The position numbers and the translations under genes are program-made. From Thalassobaculum litoreum DSM 18839 (lineage in GTDB: Bacteria > Pseudomonadota > Alphaproteobacteria > Thalassobaculales > Thalassobaculaceae), in the NCBI RefSeq assembly GCF_900102465.1, contig NZ_FNBW01000005.1:271110-335109 (forward strand): DNA of 64,000 nt. The letters are read 5' to 3'. The notes below the pieces were generated by a model. That model had not been told where the DNA came from, made no database searches, and saw nothing but the letters and a program-made list of their open reading frames with translations. Positions 61,563 to 64,000 of the stretch are shown piece by piece; the first letter of the stretch is position 1, and each line of letters starts with the position of its first letter.

Positions 61563-61973
61563 TCAAGCCGATTCCTGATCGGAGGCGTCGACCTCACCGC
61601 GTAGCACCATCAAGGCCCGCTTGGCGGCGGCCATACCTATCTGCTCTGGAGTGTGCTCGCCAAAGTACGGGGCCATACGAAGGGCGAATGGCACCGCATC
61701 GGAGATCGCCCGCTCCAATTCATCATCGGAATAGCTTGGCCTATCGCTTAGGCCGGTGAGCCAATCCAAAGACCGAGAGGTCGCTCGACAGACCACTTTG
61801 GCCGCGTAGAGAGGCATCTTCGTCTCACCGCGCCACCATCTGTACACCTGGTCGTGCTTTACGCCGATCAGCGCGGCCGTCTTCGGAACGCCTCCGATCT
61901 CATTGATAATTATGCCTAAACGATCCTGAAACTCTTGTTCCCAGCCTCTGGCAGGGCCGTTGCTGCTCGACAT
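61563..61973 (-). CDS. Helix-turn-helix repressor (probable prophage c repressor)
   Basis: 136 residues. The N-terminal helix-turn-helix is GIIINEIGGVPKTAALIGVK then HDQVYRWWRGETKMPLYAAK, an XRE/Cro-like reading head; the C-terminal half (DELERAISDAVPFALRMAPY) is helical and may dimerise. ATG at 61973 has GGGAG 8 nt upstream; the frame is open to 62030. It is divergent from a Ner-like gene, the arrangement of the repressor/early control region of Mu-like phages. Palindromes at 61993 and 62083 lie in the shared spacer. Confidence 0.72.
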   Translation of the reverse strand: MSSSNGPARGWEQEFQDRLGIIINEIGGVPKTAALIGVKHDQVYRWWRGETKMPLYAAKVVCRATSRSLDWLTGLSDRPSYSDDELERAISDAVPFALRMAPYFGEHTPEQIGMAAAKRALMVLRGEVDASDQESA

Positions 61974-61992
61974 CCGTAGCTCCCGCACACGA

Positions 61993-62002
61993 GTTTGCAA
62001 AC
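61993..62002. promoter_or_regulatory. Palindromic operator candidate
   Basis: GTTTGCAAAC, a perfect 10-bp palindrome located 20 nt upstream of the repressor ATG. A related half-site, GCGTTTGCGAC, is at 62086-62096. Confidence 0.4.
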
Positions 62003-62032
62003 GGACGCCTTCCACTTTTTGCGCAATCACTG

Positions 62033-62061
62033 TTGCACCTTCTCAAAAAATGGCAGATATT
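62033..62061 (+). promoter_or_regulatory. Possible promoter of the early prophage genes
   Basis: TTGCAC (62033-62038), a 17-nt spacer and GATATT (62056-62061) resemble a weak sigma-70 promoter directed at the Ner-like gene. Consensus agreement is partial. Confidence 0.35.
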
Positions 62062-62082
62062 TAGTCGCATCCGCGAATAAGG

Positions 62083-62096
62083 GTCGCGTTTGCGAC
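62083..62096. promoter_or_regulatory. Inverted repeat operator candidate
   Basis: GTCGC-GTTT-GCGAC, 5-bp arms, just downstream of the putative early promoter; GTCGCA/TGCGAC also pair at 62064-62069 and 62091-62096. Position suits control by the divergent repressor or the Ner-like protein. Confidence 0.4.
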
Positions 62097-62132
62097 TGGC
62101 GAAATCAACGCTTCTAGTGGCTAGGCGCTTGA

Positions 62133-62438
62133 ATGTCCGACGTTTCCGAGAGTTCCAACGCTGATCCATTCTGGGTCGAGGCCGAAGTTAAGCGTCGCGG
62201 AAAGCGGCTTGCGGAGCTGGCCGCCGAAGCAGGCGTCCATCACAGCACCGTCACCCAAGCAAGATTTCGAATCATCCCCCGTGGAAATCGCATTATTGCG
62301 AACTTTCTGGGGGCATCCGTCCATGAGCTTTGGCCTGAGTGGTTTGACGTGGCAGGCAACCGTATCCGGTCGTTCTGCGAATCGGACGATGGCCGATCGG
62401 CGGATCAGCGTCACCGTCAAAAGGGTGCCGCGGCGTGA
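62133..62438 (+). CDS. Ner/Nlp-family transcriptional regulator
   Basis: 101 residues. FWVEAEVKRRGKRLAELAAE then AGVHHSTVTQARFRIIPRGN and RIIANFLGASVHELWPEWFD match the Ner/Nlp fold of phage Mu Ner, a small DNA-binding protein that turns down early transcription. The C-terminal ~30 residues are an unrelated charged tail. It overlaps the next gene by four bases (GTGA). Its divergent pairing with an XRE repressor is the diagnostic control region of Mu-like phages. Confidence 0.82.
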   Translation: MSDVSESSNADPFWVEAEVKRRGKRLAELAAEAGVHHSTVTQARFRIIPRGNRIIANFLGASVHELWPEWFDVAGNRIRSFCESDDGRSADQRHRQKGAAA

Positions 62439-63340
62439 CAAATCAGCTGGAGATTGTTGCCGGTGAAGAGCGCCAGAACCGCTCAAAGCCCGCCGACCGC
62501 ATCGCGCTTCCGATCGCCATTGATCGCGTAATTGTGCGGGATCGGCTGCGGGCGGTGGACCACGACCACGTGGCGACACTGGCCGGCAGCATGGCAGACC
62601 GAGGCCAACAGCAACCAATCGCGGTCGCCGTGCGACCGGAAGGCCTGAAACTTGTGGCCGGCCTCCATCGGCTGCTTGCCGCCAAGTTACTCGGGTGGGC
62701 GACGATCTCTGCCGTAACTGAGGAGGGCACCGATGAGGAACTGCGCCTTGTCGAAATCGACGAAAACCTTGCCCGAAATAACCTTTCCGCGCTCGATCGA
62801 GCGATTGCGCTTCAAGAGCGCAAGAGGATCTACGAGGCAATCTACCCGGAAGCCAAGCGGGGCGGCGACCGGAGGTCTTCGCAACAGGATCAAAACGACA
62901 TTGTGTCGTTTAGCTCCATTAACCGGCCTGACATCGTCGCCTTCTCAAAGGCAGTTTCGGCAAAGCTAGGGCTGGACAAGAGGAGCGTCGAGCGGGCGGT
63001 CAAGATCGCGACGGCCCTCTCAGCCGAGCACCGCGAAGCGCTCTCAACTCATAAGATCGCGAAGAACCAGGCCGAGCTGCTGAAGCTCGCAAAACTCCCA
63101 ACGGCCGAGCGCGACAAAGCGGTCCAGCTGCTCACCCGAGCTGAGGAGCCGGCGAAGAACGTCTCAACGGCTGTCGAAATCATCCGAGGCCACCGCGCCA
63201 CCGCCGAGCGCTCCCCTGAAGACAAGGCATTCGAGCGACTGCTGAACCTGTTCGGCCGGACGCCGAAGAAGGTTCAACGGCGCTTCATCGAGCACCTTCA
63301 GGCCAACGGCCAGCTCGACGGCCTGAAGGGGGACGCATGA
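62435..63340 (+). CDS. ParB N-terminal-domain protein of the prophage
   Basis: 301 residues from a GTG that overlaps the ner-like stop. The ParB/Srx nuclease-like domain lies at about residues 25-110 (DHVATLAGSMADRGQQQPIA, LVAGLHRLLAAKLLGWATIS and DENLARNNLSALDRAIALQE). It is followed by a helical DNA-binding region (KLGLDKRSVERAVKIATALS). Such genes sit early in Mu-like phages of alphaproteobacteria and are not chromosome-partition genes. The ParB box suggests nucleotide (CTP)-dependent DNA binding, by family knowledge only. Coupled to the MT-A70 gene by ATGA. Confidence 0.85.
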   Translation: MTNQLEIVAGEERQNRSKPADRIALPIAIDRVIVRDRLRAVDHDHVATLAGSMADRGQQQPIAVAVRPEGLKLVAGLHRLLAAKLLGWATISAVTEEGTDEELRLVEIDENLARNNLSALDRAIALQERKRIYEAIYPEAKRGGDRRSSQQDQNDIVSFSSINRPDIVAFSKAVSAKLGLDKRSVERAVKIATALSAEHREALSTHKIAKNQAELLKLAKLPTAERDKAVQLLTRAEEPAKNVSTAVEIIRGHRATAERSPEDKAFERLLNLFGRTPKKVQRRFIEHLQANGQLDGLKGDA

Positions 63341-63990
63341 TCGACCTCCGCGATCGCCATCAGCTTGTTCACCACCGCCGAACCGGCGGTTATCCTGTGA
63401 TCCTCGCCGATCCCAACTGGCCCTTCGACACGCACAGCGAGAAGGGCCAGGGAAAGAGCCCGAGCCGGCATTACGACACCATGTCGATCGGCGAGATCTG
63501 CAGCGTCGACGTCAGCCTTCTCGCGGCCAAGGACGCCACGCTGTTCCTGTGGGTGACCTGGCCGCACATGCCGTCCTGGACGCGCGTGATCGAGGCCTGG
63601 GGCTTCGAGTATGCCGGCCTCGCCTGGGAATGGCGGAAGTACAACCCGGAGACCGGCAAGTATGCCTTCGGTCCCGGCTACGGCACCCGCAAGAACCTGG
63701 AGCCGTGCCTGCTCTGCACCCGCGGCAACCCCCAGCTCCGCAAGCCGACTGCCTTCTTCGGCGACGTCGAGATCCCCGAGGGCGTTCACAGCGTCCGCGA
63801 CTTCATCGACTGGTGGCCGCACGACGAGATCCGCTCTCCCCGGCGCGGCCATAGCCAGAAGCCGCCTAGCCAGTACGAGCGCATCGAGACGCTGTTCGAC
63901 GGCCCGTATCTGGAGCTGTTCGCGCGCAACACCCGCCCCGGCTGGAAGTCCCTCGGCGACGAGGTCGCCAAATTCGGTGAGGTCGGATGA
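63337..63990 (+). CDS. MT-A70-family DNA adenine methyltransferase
   Basis: 217 residues. The catalytic DPPW motif appears as DPNW (residues 25-28, VILADPNWPFDT), followed by LFLWVTWPHMPSWTRVIEAW and WWPHDEIRSPRRGHSQKPPS, the substrate and SAM contacts of MT-A70 N6-adenine methyltransferases. LFARNTRPGWKSLGDEV ends the domain. Phage members protect DNA from host restriction. It overlaps the ParB-like stop and is followed directly by another start codon. Confidence 0.9.
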   Translation: MIDLRDRHQLVHHRRTGGYPVILADPNWPFDTHSEKGQGKSPSRHYDTMSIGEICSVDVSLLAAKDATLFLWVTWPHMPSWTRVIEAWGFEYAGLAWEWRKYNPETGKYAFGPGYGTRKNLEPCLLCTRGNPQLRKPTAFFGDVEIPEGVHSVRDFIDWWPHDEIRSPRRGHSQKPPSQYERIETLFDGPYLELFARNTRPGWKSLGDEVAKFGEVG

Positions 63991-64000
63991 TGGCCAAGGC
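63987..64000 (+). CDS. Start of the next prophage gene, truncated by the window edge
   Basis: ATG codons at 63987 and 63990 (the first overlapping the MT-A70 stop) open a frame beginning Met-Ala-Lys. In Mu-like phages with this early order the next gene is often the MuA-type transposase, but only four codons are visible. Confidence 0.3.

Noticed and set aside
62435..63340. Chromosomal partition gene parB
   Set aside because: Only the N-terminal ParB-type domain is present, no parA is adjacent and the context is a Mu-like early region.

Overview
The window is GC-rich chromosomal DNA that looks like a free-living, probably marine or soil alphaproteobacterium, most likely of the Rhodospirillales. 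This rests on gene order and family content (rpsF-rpsR-DUF2232-rplI; fabD-fabG-acpP-fabF-mltG-yicC-gmk; alr-mlaE-mlaF-radA-cvpA-purF; yfgM-bamB-der; DUF2794, DUF3126 and PAS_5-like proteins), not on an rRNA gene. No rRNA, tRNA or CRISPR array was recognised.

Layout. 1-12.3 kb: end of a FadL-type porin, a stand-alone AceE/transketolase-like enzyme, a broken cytochrome c relic, homogentisate dioxygenase, a PAS_5-like protein, a complete TRAP transporter, a double PRC-barrel protein, and a three-gene operon (DUF3830, racemase-fold protein, PuuE-like deacetylase). 12.5-22.5 kb: GNAT, guaA, a 2OG-Fe(II) oxygenase, an AT-rich sulfotransferase-like gene of foreign composition, a nucleoside hydrolase and several small proteins. 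22.7-30.3 kb: yfgM-bamB-der, a small helical protein, a cupin, a second PAS_5-like protein and a Cache-PAS histidine kinase. 30.3-47 kb: a long minus-strand housekeeping block (rpsF to purF and an SDR), interrupted by a phosphonate-type ABC transporter (phnDCE) and by a hydratase/esterase pair. 47.3-55.3 kb: ppk2, then the fatty-acid synthesis and mltG/yicC/gmk block.

55.35-58.53 kb holds a tight minus-strand operon: an MDR dehydrogenase, a divergent 6-pyruvoyl-tetrahydropterin-synthase homologue lacking the usual catalytic residues, a GT4 glycosyltransferase and a SAM methyltransferase. It looks like a small pathway for a modified, perhaps glycosylated, metabolite and is the best candidate for an undescribed system here. 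yceI follows.

From about 59.3 kb the composition becomes less GC-rich and the gene content mobile. There is a GNAT-like gene, an unknown gene with a PAS_5-like gene, and then a divergent XRE repressor, Ner-like regulator, ParB-like protein and MT-A70 methyltransferase. These last four read as the early-left part of a Mu-like transposable prophage running off the right edge.

Palindromic REP-like elements containing 'gtcatcccgg' are scattered through the intergenic gaps. A compact unit at 39.3-39.5 kb (two tiny ORFs, a Shine-Dalgarno match 14 nt long and a strong terminator) is unexplained by any family I recognise.
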